Assembly: GCA_022592435.1 (NCBI GenBank)
Contig: JABYQS010000889.1
Span: 1 to 11,629, forward strand
Origin: Cerioporus squamosus
Taxonomy: Eukaryota; Basidiomycota; Agaricomycetes; Polyporales; Polyporaceae
Direction of reading: 5' to 3'
Length of the DNA: 11,629 nt
The first letter of the stretch is position 1. Every line of letters starts with the position of its first letter. The notes below the pieces were generated by a model. It was not told the DNA's origin and did no database searches. It saw only the letters and a program-made list of their open reading frames with translations. Shown piece after piece: positions 1-9,200 of this stretch. The position numbers were made by a program, and so were the translations under genes.

Positions 1-811
1 GTCTTATATCCCATCGCACAGCGCAGCTCCCGCTCACCGCCCAAGCTCTGCAGTGCGAGTCCCTGGCAACAAAGTCGTCCTACGTGAGGCCGCAATGCCA
101 CGTCATGAAATCGTGTTCTTCGGACGCGCGGCCACTGTCCGAGGCCACGATGCCGTCGACGTGCGCAGCAGTAGGCCGTGAGGTCGATCGGACTCGAAGT
201 CCACATGCAAGTATGTCTGGAGCTGCTCAAGCTCAAGCTGCAGCTCGCCGCGTTGACCACGTCACGTCGGCGAACGCTTGATATATTTTACTGCCAAAAC
301 TTGCATCATGATTCATCAGTCATGCTGCCACTCGCATACGTCAGCCGCTAACACAAATATACCTAGTACGTAGTACTTAGTAACACTACTAGCGCACCTT
401 TCTTGCACTGAGCTAGCAATTGATACACGCGCCCCCTCTCGAACTTGAGCTCGATATGAGAGTGATACTTAGATGATGAGGTTCCATCAAGTAACGAGCG
501 AAGACTCGTGTCCTTGGAAGTTGGAGTTTACGGCCGTAGCAATCTACTCGAGAAGATAAGATCATAATCCAAGATAAGATAAGATTGATGAACTGTCTTT
601 TTTATTTTATTTTAAGATCTGTCTGAATCGACAAGAGGCCCGGGTGGCTGCACCGTTCTGCTCACGCCTGCATGCTTGCTCTCTTCCAAAGTCCATTAGC
701 TTGTCGCCTTTCGATCCTGCGGTGAAAAAAACCAAGAAGCGAGATTGTATTGGTCTCGGCTATGTATATGTGGAGACTTTCTGCAGCGCCGAGGGCACTC
801 GAAGGAAGCTC
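1..811. other. Non-coding left flank and 3' region of gene A
   Basis: No protein-like reading frame could be supported here. The one plus-strand frame of 65 codons (84-281) has no recognisable domain and a composition expected by chance in GC-rich DNA. Positions 600-811 should carry the 3' untranslated region of gene A, which ends at 812 on the minus strand. The stretch 290-620 is clearly more AT-rich than the genes, with a T-rich run near 597-615 and TAGTA-rich sequence near 362-395. At the extreme left edge the minus strand reads GGGATATAAGAC (1-12), which resembles a TATA element for a gene lying left of the window. That is only a guess. Confidence 0.5.
555..583 (+). promoter_or_regulatory. 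Cluster of three GATAAG motifs
   Basis: GATAAG occurs at 555-560, 573-578 and 578-583, the last two overlapping by one base. GATAAG matches the HGATAR consensus bound by fungal GATA zinc-finger regulators of nitrogen, iron and light responses. The cluster lies about 230 bp beyond the stop of gene A, not in an obvious promoter. It could serve a gene left of the window or be a chance AT-rich cluster. Function is inferred from the motif only. Confidence 0.3.
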
Positions 812-2927
812 TCAGGACTTGTCTTGCCACTGTCCCAACCCCGGAATCTCTTCCTCGTCCACGGTATAAGAAGACCGGTACGTGCGACCTGTAGGAGTGG
901 ACCCTTTCTCGCAGATCTTTTTCGAGCAAGAACCGCGAGCTCGCTTGGTCGGATGGGGTGTCTCTTTGGTCAGGGAAAGCGACGACAAACTACCACTCAC
1001 TTGATCGACGGCGGACTTGCGCTTCAGTCCGCTAGCCTCGGGCTGGTACTCTTGAAGCCATGGATGGCGGCATGCGCGAGAAGGGGGCGCGCGCTGACGC
1101 GGCGTGTATTCCAAGAGAGTATTCAAAAAATCGTGGCCTGCGATACAAAGACGACCGTAAGCAGTGACCATCTGAGAGTTCCATGCTTAGTCTTACCTTC
1201 ATCAGAAACATTGTGATCGATGAGCTTGCCCCATTCGATGTGACTATGTCCTTCATCCTCGAATGGATGGTCTTTCGTGAGCCTGCCAATGCCATGAACG
1301 GTAAGCAAGACTTTTTCGCGACCTGCAGAGCAAAACTTCCGTGGCGCACATAATGAAGACCATGACCCCTAGACTCCAGCTGTCCACGACCAGGTTATAG
1401 CCTTCTCGTGCCGTACCGTGCAAGATCTCGGGGGCAACGAAAAGACGCGTACCGCACTTCGTCTAAAGACTCAATCAGCAACGCCTGCCTGTCTTGGCAG
1501 ACTACTCCTCCATACCTGCGGAGCGGAAAGAGGATCAAAGAATCGCGCAAGGCCGAAGTCCGCCACCTTTGCTATGGGCGGGGTGTCCTTCGTCAAGAGA
1601 ATGTTCTGCGGCTTCAAGTCCCTATGAATGACTCCCATCGAATGAATATACTGTCGGCGTATGAGTTGCGTATATATGCACAAGAGATGGGCTAACACAC
1701 CACAAGAGCGGTGCATATTTGGTACGTGAAGCGTTTCGCCTCAGGTTCAACTACAATAACGCCTTGTGTCAGTTGACACTCATAAGCCAGGATGTGACTG
1801 CTTACGAAGCGGATATGTACGCTGATCCAGGTAGGCTCCAAGGTCGCCGCCGGACACCAACTCAAGCACGATACCTCGATACGGTGTCAGGGCAGGCATC
1901 ATCCGTAGGGTGCGTGGCTGCGTACTGGTGGTCACTCCATCGTCTTCGACGAAGTGCTCCTTGAACTGCACGATGTTGTCGTGCTGGAGGGCCTTGAGAA
2001 TCTCGACCTCGCGTCCGAGTTCGACCTTGAATGAGCTCGAACCGGCGTGGGATCCTTGCCTTCGTGTTTGCGCCTTCGGCACGGCCTTGTCCCCGAGCAA
2101 CTTGACGGCGTACTGTGATCCTTCCGTCCGGTGCAGGGCCATCTTCACGATCGCATACGAACCCCTTCCCAGCTCTAACTTGGAGACATCGTAAACCTGG
2201 CGTAAGCGGCGCCGTGCTAACGAAGACGCCTTCTGACGCTCTACGTGCCAGATACGGAGGACGAAGCCTATGTGGCGATGGTGACTCTGCCGGTCCTGTT
2301 CCAAGCGAATGGCGAAGACTCACTGTCATTATGAGGCGTATCTCTCCCAAGTTCTCCGACGCAAGAGCCGAACGTAATCCGGTCCCCGCTCTCCGCAAAC
2401 TTGTGCTTGTTCCTCCCGAAGTGCTCGTCGCCGACCTGTACTCGAGCGGTCAGGCTCTCACCATCACGGCGCGCTCGTAGCTTTCGGTACGTACCCATGT
2501 CCCGAACGTCGCGTCGAGGTTCGTCACTATCACCTGCGATGTAGCAGCAGACTCATCGCCATTCCACTCGATAGTGCAGTGAACGCGGCCTAGAACATCG
2601 TGGTGACCGCGACGTGATACAGGTCAGCGAAGCTCCAAAGAGCTGAAGGGTAGAAGAATCATACTCACTCAACTCTGTGAGCTTCGGGAACGTGACGTCG
2701 CATTGCGTTTCGGATTTCCGACTGCCGCGACCAATAGTGTACTTGAGCTTCGGCTTCACGAAGTCGACGCGGGCCAAGCTCGGGTTGCCGGCGTTACAGG
2801 GAATGAGAGATCCCCAAGCGTCGGGGTGCAGGGGGTGAGGCTCCTCAGATCGAGGCCGTTCTTGGGTGGGCTGAGTAGACTCTTGAGAGTCGTCCTTCAC
2901 TACGCTGGTATTCGGTGATGCGGTCAT
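812..2927 (-). CDS. FHA-domain Ser/Thr protein kinase, Chk2/Cds1-like (gene A, divergent tandem copy)
   Basis: Predicted checkpoint-type kinase of 528 aa that phosphorylates Ser/Thr and should bind phospho-Thr partners through its FHA domain. Exons read 2927-2669, 2589-2495, 2435-2324, 2267-1926, 1874-1806, 1750-1701, 1650-1516, 1462-1350, 1282-1197 and 1137-812; introns are 50-79 bp and phases agree throughout. The FHA core spans about residues 60-140 (Gly66-Arg67, Ser87, His90), but the usual Asn before Gly-Thr is Phe115. The kinase domain spans about 181-448: glycine loop LGRGSYAIV, Lys211, HRDLKPQN with Asp320, DFG with Asp340, and VAPE at 363-366. Arg360 replaces the normal Pro of CGTP. 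The tail has basic patches (KRKSA, TKRAR) and ends near EIPGLG. The start at 2927 has ACACACC before the ATG and matches the start of gene B; an in-frame ATG at 3014 would add 29 aa. Family call is firm; orthology to Chk2 is inferred. Confidence 0.9.
1875..1925 (-). other. 51-bp stop-free intron with length divisible by three in gene A
   Basis: On the minus strand the segment begins GTACGC, has CCTGACA about 10-15 bases before the end, and ends CGAG. Removing it joins ACC-A to GT-ATC and puts a phase-1 intron exactly where gene B has its phase-1 intron 4 (4768-4840). It contains no stop and its length is a multiple of three. If retained, it inserts 17 residues between beta4 and the hinge strand of the kinase N-lobe without breaking the frame. 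The splice call rests on the match to gene B. The acceptor context is weak, so inefficient splicing is plausible. Confidence 0.65.
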
Positions 2928-3624
2928 GGTGTGTTTAATAGGCAATATGGAGCAGGGTATCTGCTTGACAAGCTTGTCAGCAAGCAAGAACGCGTAGTCG
3001 ATAATTTCAGACATACGGATATTGGCTGGGACTGATTAGGATGTAACGCTTCCGGTACTCCTGGCTCCCGAGAGTACGATACAAGTATAGGAAGTCGGAT
3101 AACCAAGGTTCCGGGTGATTAGAATACAGCAGGAATGGCAGGAATAGCGTCGGATGTACAGTAGACAGAGGAGAACTAGCAGAGGAGTGGTAGAAATGAA
3201 CGGTGTAACTCGGACGACTCCTGGAGGACCTGAGCGTCGCCGTGGCAGGAAGCAAGGATCATCATCATGGACCCTCGCTAAGTCGCGTCGAACTTCAAGC
3301 GCGTCGCGGACTGTTTTGCAGCGGAGATCGTCTGAGTTGCATCCTGCTGGGCCACACACCTGAAGAGGGAATCCCGAAGTACCAGCCGCAGTCTTCGGTG
3401 CCGAGGCGGTGTACTGCGTAGTCAAGCAACATTGACGTATGCGCAAGAGAACCAACGTGTTACTATCTGGTGGAGATATGTGCGAAGAGGGATCTATGCA
3501 CTTGTCATGACATCATAGCAATCACAGTACAGTACAAGTGCGATTAGAGCGACAGCAAAGCAAGTTACATAGCTATATACAATGCGGCAAGTAGATGGGG
3601 ACGTAAAGCAAACATTGCTATTTA
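2928..3624. other. Intergenic spacer between kinase genes A and B
   Basis: About 700 bp separate the stop of gene B from the start of gene A. It must hold the 3' end of B and the promoter of A. On the minus strand a CCAAT box lies at 3021-3025 (AGCCAATATC), about 95 bp upstream of the chosen ATG of A. A possible TATA-like CTATACTTG lies near 3083-3091. No coding frame resembling a known protein was found on either strand. Positions 3490-3620 are AT-rich, as expected for a 3' flank. Confidence 0.5.
3021..3025 (-). promoter_or_regulatory. CCAAT box upstream of gene A
   Basis: The minus strand reads AGCCAATATC around these positions, about 95 bp upstream of the gene A start codon at 2927. CCAAT is the Hap/NF-Y binding core and is common at this distance in fungal promoters. 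It also lies close to the alternative upstream ATG (3014); if transcription started from here, the shorter start at 2927 would fit better. Confidence 0.35.
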
Positions 3625-5779
3625 TCAATGTGACAATCCAAGTCCAGGTATCTCGTCCGAGTTCGCGTCGAAGGATGGCCATAGCGGAGCAAGAGGCCGA
3701 GTCAATTGGGGGGCATGTCGTATGATGATGCCCTGTTCAACGCGAGTGCGCTTCGTAGCCAAGCTCTCCTCGTCTCCCACGGACATCGTCGACAGTGACC
3801 TGCCGAGCTGCAAGACGCTGGCCTTGCGCTTCTTGCTCTGTGGTTCCCGCTCGCGTTCGATATTCGAGGGCGTCGCTTGTCGCCGAGCAGCCTCGCGCAG
3901 CAATGACTGCTCGCGCTCGATCAAACGTGCACGCTGCTTAGGACCTTGCTCGGCAATCCACGCGTGGTCGAGTGCTTGGGCGGGCGTCATGCGTGCCCGG
4001 GGCGTATATTCAAGCAGACGACGAATGAAGTCCACGCCTATGTAAGACAGCCGCGAGAAGTGAGCAAGGCATCACACTGTGCCATCCTGAGACTCACCTG
4101 TAACGCTAACGTTGAACTCTTGAAGTAGACGCCAATCTGGCTCATTTGATGATGTGTCCGTGAACGGTGTTGTTCTTGTAAGCCTAGGAGGAGCCTTGTC
4201 AGACATATAACCTAACATACGGACCGGGAGAAAGAGCAACCTACATCATGAACAACATGACTCCAAGGCTCCAGCTATCGACAACTTTGTCGTACCCTTC
4301 GGTACTGTCGTCCAGCACTTCTGGCGCCACAAATGCCGGGGTACCACATCTGGTCTTTGTGAAGGGTGAGTATGGGATGATGAGTGAGCTCATGTGCATG
4401 TCGCGCGCATACCTGTAACACTGACAAGGAATCGATCACGCTGGCGAGGCCGAAGTCTGCAAGCTTAACCATAGGGGGAGCATCATCGGTCAAGAGCACA
4501 TTCTCTGGCTTCAGGTCACGATGCGCGATGCCTTGGTTGTGGATATACTACGAACGAATTGAAGAGAGGTCAACGGCAAACAGAGGGCCAAATGCGCGTA
4601 CTTTGAGAGCGTCACATATTTGATACGTGAAGTACTGGCCCTCCGGTTCGACTCAAGAGCACGTCAGTACGCGATCGACAAGGGATCATGAATCAACTCA
4701 CGAAGGACCTCATGCCTGAGTACGTACGACATCAGGTCTCCGCCCTTTGCGAGGTCGAGTACAATGCCTGCAACGTCCATGCAGATGTCAACGACAGGTA
4801 ACTCATGAGAAATGTGCAACGAAAGGGGAAGGGCACTCACTGACGCTGTATCCCTCGAAGAACGCTTCTTTGAGCTTACAGACGTATGGATGATGTAGGC
4901 CCTGGAGGATCCGAACCTCCCGTCTCAGGTGCGCCGCCGTCGCTGCCATCCTCCGCTCTGACCCGCCAGACATGGTAACGCTGAGCAGCTCGCGAAGCCT
5001 GTCGCCGGAGAACATCTTGACGGCATACCACTTGTTCTCCCGTCGGTGTAGGGCCTTCACCACCGTTGCATACGCTCCTCTCCCAAGCACGCAATGAACA
5101 TCATAAGACTCGTACAATCCCTCGCGAGGGCGTTCCTTGCAGGCCATATGACGAAAGGTGAAGCCTGGTGCAATTCAGTTCAGAGCGCTTCAGCGAGCAA
5201 CACCATGAAATACTGACGATAGTCTTCCCGTGGCCGCCCCTTGCTGTCAGGCGCGAAGGAAACCTCGTCTCCGTCTCGGAGGAGTCTACACTCGTTCTTT
5301 CCTATGCGCGTTCCACGTATCTGCCAATATTTGATCAAGACGGCCGGCTAGAGTGCACCAGAAAGCCCGCCTACATAGGTACCATTCAACGAATTCAGGT
5401 CTCGGACCAGAACCGCAGAGGTGGATGTCTCTTCCCCGTCCCATTCGATGACGCAGTGCTTGTGACCTTGGTACGAATGGGGTGGGTCAACGACTCCTAC
5501 GCTCGATGGAATGCACGCGCACTTACTCATCCTCAAGCAGTATCTGAACGAGACGTCAACGGTCTCGTCTCGATGGCTCCTACCCAGAGTGTACGTCCGT
5601 TTGGGCTTTAAGAAATCAATACGTTTGACGAATGGATTTGCATTATTGACGGGAATGAAAGAGCCCCACACGCCAGTGTCCATGAGCTGCGGGTCACCCT
5701 GCGAGGTTCCCTGGCTCGGTGATTGCGTCGACTGCTGTGTAGACTGAGTTGGTTCCTGTTCTTCCACCGCCATCGTCAT
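3625..5779 (-). CDS. FHA-domain Ser/Thr protein kinase, Chk2/Cds1-like (gene B, intact tandem copy)
   Basis: Predicted 543-aa checkpoint-type kinase in ten exons: 5779-5527, 5466-5375, 5320-5218, 5164-4841, 4767-4702, 4651-4602, 4547-4413, 4354-4245, 4183-4098 and 4037-3625. Introns are 50-73 bp and all phases agree. The N-terminus is rich in Ser, Thr and Gln, with SQ/TQ-type sites as seen in checkpoint kinases. The FHA domain (about 60-140) keeps every classical contact residue: Gly66-Arg67, Ser85, His88 and Asn112-Gly-Thr. The kinase domain (about 170-430) shows LGRGAYATV, Lys199, HRDLKPEN with Asp307, DFG with Asp327, [10 protein letters not shown] and DSWSLGV. After it come a charged helix-prone segment (about 435-480), a basic KKRKAS patch, a second basic patch TKRTR, and an EIPGLG tail. 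In the catalytic-loop to DFG exon, 28 of 45 residues match gene A by eye. Both copies lie on the same strand, so a tandem duplication is the simplest origin. No frame breaks were found. Confidence 0.92.
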
Positions 5780-6190
5780 CTCCGGATGAGACAGATTAAA
5801 ACGTCGGATTCGGATAGCACAGTGAGGATATATCCAAGAGGACGCGTTGAACGTTAGCAGCTGTTAATCAACACCACAGAACAGTGTTATCCAGAAGAAA
5901 GGAACGCGAAGACGCGTCGAGACATCGGAGAACGACGTGGTTCTGTTCAAGTTCACGCACGCGTCGACGCACAGCAAGGTCGCGTCAAGCGGAGCTTGTC
6001 GGAACTTCAACACCTTGCACAGCCACGGCGAGTCTACGGTTGAGCAACATCTCGTTCCGAGTCGAACCTTGTCAGAGAACATGAACCTGTCACATATGAT
6101 TGGACATGATCTATTAGTGTGCATGCTGGTACGTGCAACGAAAACAGAGGGTCAAGTGTATGGCCAATGATCAAGACCAATGAAAGTACG
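5780..6190. other. Intergenic spacer between genes B and C
   Basis: About 410 bp lie between the start of gene B and the stop of the FunK1 gene, so the segment should hold the promoter of B and the 3' end of C. A GGATATATCC palindrome lies about 50 bp upstream of the gene B ATG (near 5827-5836) and may act as its TATA element. A 13-bp inverted repeat has one arm here (5846-5858). No protein-like frame was recognised. Confidence 0.5.
5846..5858 (+). repeat. Left arm of 13-bp inverted repeat
   Basis: GTTGAACGTTAGC on the plus strand is the exact reverse complement of 6190-6202. The arms are about 330 bp apart. No flanking target-site duplication is visible, so there is no good case for a transposable element. 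Confidence 0.4.
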
Positions 6191-6202
6191 CTAACGTTCA
6201 AC
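6190..6202 (-). repeat. Right arm of 13-bp inverted repeat, over the gene C stop codon
   Basis: GCTAACGTTCAAC on the plus strand. Read on the minus strand this arm contains the last codons and stop of gene C (Val-Glu-Arg-stop). Its partner is at 5846-5858 in the promoter of gene B. It may be chance. Confidence 0.4.
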
Positions 6203-9200
6203 ACCGCTGTGAGGCGATCCTTCGACCCTCTGTCGCTTTTTGCGGCTATGTCTGCCAGAGTCTCGGGGAAGGTCCACGTTCTCCCCGTCCGCAGTGTCGT
6301 CCACCTGACGAGCCGGGCCCCCAGTCTCATCCTGGGGCTCCCGAGTGCGCTTCCCGGTTGCCGAGGCGAATGTCGGAACATCAGAGGAGCTGTAGTCCGG
6401 ACTGTGATACAGGTTGGACGGAACGAGGTCCCAGCTAGGGTTCGAGGAGACAGACAGGGAGCCGATATCGCGGGAGACGGGGCGAGGAGCGACCTCGAGG
6501 ATATCTTGAGCGAGAACCTTGCTCCGGAAAAGGAACTGGTTGGGCCGTTTGTCGTCGAGCCGCTTGACTGGTTTGTACTTGTCCAGAAGGATCTTGGTGA
6601 GGTGTCGGTGCTCCGACAAGAAGCCGGTCACCACACAGGGATCCGAGGCCTCCCATTCACTGTCAGACTCTGTGCCAACATCCTGCGCAGAGGCGTCGCT
6701 GTGACCGCGATCGGAGGCGTCCCGGCCCGTGACCTCTGAGACCTCGTCTCCCCTGTCGCCATCTACACTGCCAGCCTGAGATCGGACGCCGCCATTGTAA
6801 CCCGGGTCTCGGAGTTGTCCGGCTCTTCATCGGAGAACGCATCGTCTTCATCCTTGTCCTCGTCAGCGTCCGGCACGCGAGGCGGCGCGTCGAGCTGGGG
6901 TTCATGGATCGCATAACGTGCATCCATCTCATCGAAGTTGATCTGCTGGTACGACTCGTAGCAGCCCTTGTGGAACGCGTCGAGGACCGCCTGTAGCACA
7001 GCGTTGTTGCGGACCTTGAAAGGTGGTCGGACAGATGCGAAGTGGCCCAACTTGGCCTGGCCTCCAACCTTGACACCGCGCACTACCGATGCGCCCTCGA
7101 ATGTCGATTTGACGAAATCTTTCAAGGAGATCGTCGTTGTCGGGTGGTACTTGAGCACGAGGTAATAGAAGGCATGGATGAAAGACTCGAGATCGTCAGA
7201 GAGCCGCTGCGGTTTCCGAGGGTACGCCAAGAGGAGCGCGCTTCGGAACTGCCAAGTGCCCTATAGGAAACGTAAGCCATGGGCATACATCATGAATATA
7301 TGGAAGACCTCGCACCGTACGATCAGGTTCGGTGGGGCCCGACGCGAGCTCGCACTGAAAACGCGCAAGGTCCCAATCGATCAGGATGCCGCGCTTGGTG
7401 AGAGCGTCGATGAGGATATTGCCGACACTGATGTCTCGATGGAGCACTTTCGCCTTCGTCCATGCATCTTGGTGAGCTATAACACAAAGCGTATGAGTAC
7501 TCTACATCACTGGATGGATCAAAATTGGCTGACCAAGAATGGCGTTGCGGAAGACACCTGCAAGCTGCCGGAAGTCCCTAAAATCCTCGAGGGGTAGGCC
7601 AATCTCCTCTGTGGCTAGGCGATAGTGAATGCGAGGGACGGGCGGCGCCTTCATGTGGTCAAGGAGGACCTGGACCTTCGTCTGCTGAGCTCTGAGGCCG
7701 GCCACATCTCCACCGCAGATGAGAGTCGCGACGTGCCTAACCTTAGAACGGTTCAACAGCTCGAGAACGAGATGTTCTGGGCGCGTGCGCCCGGGCACGT
7801 ACGGCCTCCAGTAGTCCTTGAGGAAGCACAGACGGCCTGTATCAAGATTATATGCCACGTAACCCCTCGTGCATCGACCGACGAGCGAGTCGGTGACGAA
7901 ATGAGGCTTGCCGACCAAGAAGTGCCGTTCCTGGGGCTCAGTGGGTGGCGAAGGAGACGAGTCGGGGGCGGGTGATGGGGCGTCAGAGCCCGTCGACTGT
8001 TCGGTTGGCGAAGCAAACGGTCCGGGGGTGGGCGATGGAGTGTCACGGTCCGACGACTGGTCGGGGTGAGACGAAGGATCGTCAGGGAGCCCTTCGTCCG
8101 GAGGCGCGGACATCGGGATGATGCTCAGCTTGTAGATGGGAACTCCCTCCGCGGTTGCGGCCTTTACGTACTCTTGGACCGCTGGCGGCACACTGGGATT
8201 GTTCGCCATAGCCTTGAACGACTCAGCCTCCTTCAAGTTGTTGACGTCGAGCAGCGTAGCGGTCGGATCATACCCAAGGTCTTCGCGTGTCATGCACGCC
8301 ACCTTCCACAGGAAATCGTGCAGTGGCGAGTCGGTGGTAGTCCAGTTGAAGTCTTTTGAGATGATGGCGCCATCTCGGTCGAAGTAGCAGAGACGCGCCA
8401 TACGTCCGCAGATGTAGATTGCGTAGCAGAAGAGACGATGCTGGTGATTGAGGACGTTCAGCACGTACTCGGCGAATTGAGCCAGGGCAGCCTCTCCCTC
8501 GATGGACCCTCGAACGAACTTCTTGGCCTCTGGCGTCTCGGGCTGACCATCGGGCGGGTCAGCTCCCTGTACATCATCCGCAGGTTCCTGCCTATCTGCT
8601 GCGCCTGCCGTATCGTCCGCCTGTTCCTCCTCTTGCGCCTGACCATGGAGGCCCGTTGGCACAGATGAGTCGCTAGCACCGAGGGGACGATCTTCGACGG
8701 CTCCCGGGCAGGGAGGCGACTGAGAGGGCTTGGCAGCAGAGGATGATGTCTTCTTTTTCTTCTTCTTCTTCGTCGTCGTGGGGTCACGGAAGAGGAATGC
8801 AGCCTTCTTCGGGTCGTGCTTGACTTCCACCGGTATTGCCACCCAGTGCCAGTTGCGAGCGCCGACCCTCCCACGAGCCTTCAGTTCCTCGAGACTGAAC
8901 TTGCTGTTCTTGAGTTGCTGATGGGTGAGCTTTGTAGCTTCGCGAGCTTCGGGCGTGTCCCAGTAGACGCCTGCATCGTTGTACGTCTGAGTCCGCTTCT
9001 TCTTGTCCGAGTCGTTCCCCGGGGGCTCCGCGGCTCGGTGTGTGGAGGTATCTAGGAACGTTAGACACGGGCTGCCGCTTGCATCAAAGACGGAATTGGC
9101 GGTATTGTTCTAGTGCGTATGAGCACGACGCTGCAGTTCTCAGGGAAGTAAAACGCACCAGAAGTGGATACCAGTCTTTTTCGACCTTCGCCTTACTGCA

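Noticed and set aside
84..281. 65-codon plus-strand frame at the left end
   Set aside because: Composition is typical of random GC-rich sequence and there is no motif or intron context.
644..1216. Plus-strand open frame of 190 codons
   Set aside because: It is antisense to exons 8-10 of gene A. Its translation has no motif, and the minus strand carries clear kinase sequence with matching splice sites.
4641..4651. GGTTCGA resembling a tRNA B box (another at 6438)
   Set aside because: No A box or cloverleaf could be formed around either copy, and both lie inside coding exons.
5846..6202. Miniature transposon between the 13-bp inverted repeat arms
   Set aside because: No target-site duplication flanks the arms and one arm lies inside the FunK1 coding end, so I keep it only as a low-interest repeat.
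6119..6739. Plus-strand open frame of 206 codons
   Set aside because: It is antisense to the C-terminal coding part of the FunK1 gene, GC-rich, and shows no domain. It is explained as a shadow.
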